Source: Ziziphus jujuba (taxonomy: Eukaryota; Streptophyta; Magnoliopsida; Rosales; Rhamnaceae). From it: DNA of 64,000 nucleotides. The stretch is taken from contig NC_083381.1 in assembly GCF_031755915.1 (NCBI RefSeq), positions 7,886,501 to 7,950,500 of the forward strand, read 5' to 3'. Both the position numbers and the translations under genes were made by a program. Shown here one piece after another: positions 61,966 to 64,000 of this stretch. The notes beneath the pieces are model-generated. The model had not been told where the DNA came from and did not search any database. It saw only the letters and a program-made list of their open reading frames with translations. Numbering within the stretch: the first letter of the stretch is position 1; the number at the start of each line of letters is the position of its first letter.

Positions 61966-64000
61966 TGTCAGCACCCGTCCAGAATTCCTTTCCCGGAACC
62001 CTAGACAAGCCCTGATCCCAGGGAAACCCTACCGAACCCTCCAACGGAAAATCCGGCAGAGCCTCCCCTAAGGGATTTACTTACCACAAATTACCTGCAC
62101 TGAAAACACACTTCTAAAAACATCCCCTTATTCCTCCCACAAACTACAAATTGATTCCACAAATTACAGCACTCCAAATAATAACAGCAGCAACCCAGTG
62201 CATAAATAAAAACGACACGTCCAATACAGTATACAGAGCATTATACAATTAACTGTGGAATTTATAAAATGACAGATAAAGAAGCAATACAAATTCAAGA
62301 GGAAAAAAGGGAAGAAAAACTTCTTGAACCTTCGGCAACGAACTGAGACGTTGGGTTCGCCCCGGACAATCAACGTCTCCAACCTGGACCTAGGGAAACG
62401 GAATTTAAGAGTGTGAGATGCTAATCATCTCAGTGAGTGACCCTATCTACTGTACACTTTTAATATTAATAATATATCAAAAAAGGGATTTAATAAATCA
62501 CTACCGAATAATTAAATAAATAAATAAATAAATATTTGAAGTAATAATTTCTCTCAAAATCCTCACTAGTCACTCCGTTGGAAAAGTTCCCCTTTTACAA
62601 AAATTTTCACAAAACCCGATGTACGTACTTCCCGAAAACCAAGGAACCAAATAAATTAATAAACAACAAATAAACAATTAAATACCCCAAATATAAATAA
62701 ACTACAATAAATTATAATAAATAATTTTATAACACCTTTAGGGTTTAAAACATTATTTGCAATTTACACCGACGCACCACACCATATACCGGTGATGCCC
62801 TCCGATAGCCAGCGTCCTGAGCACCGACTGGCGGGGGGTTAAAGAGAGAAACATGCAATGGTCACTTCGGCGTCCCGACAGTACCGCTGCTAAAACCATC
62901 AACCCGGCCAAGGAGGGGGGCGGCTGTGCACAACAAACTTGCCTGCCCACGGTCCAATGGCAACTCACGGGTGAAGTAATAACCGCACGCTAAACCACAT
63001 AATAACCGCGTGCTACCACGTGTCCATACACCATACACCATAACACCAATACTGTATGAGTGCGTCTAAAAATAAACATTAATAACCAACCGTACCGTTT
63101 TCCAAAATTACCGTGGGAAATACATTAAATTCTCACACTTACCATCCCACATATTTTTATTTAATAAACCGGTACGAAACATTGATAACCAACAACCCAT
63201 AAAACACCGCGGGCATAATTTATAAAATTTAAACAAATATTTTCGTAAAATATTTAACCCAATTATGCCCGAAAAATTAATACTGAAACCACGTACAATT
63301 AATACCGAAACATACTTTGCTCATGCATAATAAATAAATAAAACCACAATTAAATCACACCACATGAGCATAATTTAAATACCAATTAAACATAATTAAT
63401 TGCCCAAAAATGATATAAAATCCAGACACAATCAATTACTGAAAATACTTGCTCATGTGTAATAAATACCGTTTAATCACAATATAATAATAATCGGGAA
63501 TTTCTAATGACCCAAAATTTCATTTAACACCAATGGGTAAATATATATATAAAATAATATTTTTCCCAATTATATTTAAAATACACCACATGAGCACAAA
63601 TTACAGATATCAAATTAATACCACATAAATACAATTAATTACCCCAAAAATATTTTTAAAGGTGGGTCACTCACCTGGAGCACGCAATTAACCTACGATC
63701 CACCACGGGATCAATTTCACGACTCACCGGTGCTCCTAGAACAAAATTCACAGACAGTCAAATAAATTAATATTTTAATCGGGTAAATAATACCCGGTAC
63801 CCAGGGGGTCAAAACACAAACGTTAACCAAAATAGGCGAATGATATACCAAATTGAAGCTCGTGGGACGAGGATCACAAATCCGGTCTCCATCGACCCCA
63901 ATTCCGCCGGAGGTGGCCGGAATTTGGTCGGGAAGCTTCGGCCGGTTTTGATCTTGAGGAATCTTTCAAACGGTGGGGATTTTGGGCAAACTAACCCCGG
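61966..64000 (-). mobile_element. Minus-strand LTR inserted in the previous one, cut by window end
   Basis: On the minus strand it ends GGACGGGTGCTGACA at 61966. Reversed landmarks are GAGATG/CATCTC (62415-62431), TTTCTCTCTTTAACCCC (about 62838-62854), GGTGAGTGACCCACC (63660-63675) and CCCGGGTA near 63792. It is closest in appearance to the LTR at 11691-14213. The LTR start is beyond 64000. Confidence 0.8.

Overview
This window reads as repeat-rich nuclear DNA of a flowering plant, probably a eudicot (inferred). The evidence is one spliced host gene of the plant 23-kDa jasmonate-induced protein type, very AT-rich spacers, long Ty3/gypsy LTRs, a MULE, Helitrons, a LINE remnant and a short plastid-like insert. 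There are no operons, rRNA or tRNA genes that I can support. Almost every open frame outside the features below lies inside a repeat.

Layout. (1) 1-7156: the last codons of one jasmonate-induced-protein-like gene, its 3' flank, a complete 3.6-kb solo LTR (1352-4982, target duplication CCAGA) and a composite repeat flank. (2) 7157-19744: a tandem copy of 3635-7130 into which two further LTRs inserted (8384-11632 with duplication GAGAT, and 11691-17567). The second was itself invaded by a third LTR (14214-17167), a four-layer nest. (3) 19741-23760: two diverged copies of the sequence upstream of the gene; the first is interrupted by a 433-bp solo LTR with a perfect ACCCC duplication (20441-20873). 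(4) 23857-24929: the two-exon gene (222 aa) with TATA box, ACGT boxes and poly(A) signal. (5) 24930-29157: its 3' flank plus the same LTR insertion seen at 1352. So 1-4260 and 24889-29157 are paralogous, with the gene tandemly duplicated at about 24.9-kb spacing. The second copy is broken at 29157 by two telomere-type TTTAGGG units.

(6) 29158-41370: back-to-back LTR fragments of a related subfamily. The minus-strand one is split by an LTR retrotransposon (31364-39470) that still has both LTRs, a primer-binding site, decayed reverse transcriptase and integrase, and a polypurine tract. (7) 41371-47411: a plastid-derived patch, another back-to-back LTR pair, a triplicated 350-bp repeat and an unidentified exon-like frame. 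(8) 48070-51487: Helitron-type elements on the minus strand. (9) 53388-57419: a MULE whose 854-codon transposase frame is interrupted only by two in-frame stop codons. (10) 57438-64000: minus-strand LTRs, a LINE reverse-transcriptase tail, a small hAT-like element and a nested pair of LTRs running off the right edge.

Only the jasmonate-induced-type gene looks like a functional host gene. The rest records repeated transposition, LTR-LTR recombination (solo LTRs) and segmental duplication around it. Coordinates of repeat edges without a stated target duplication are approximate.
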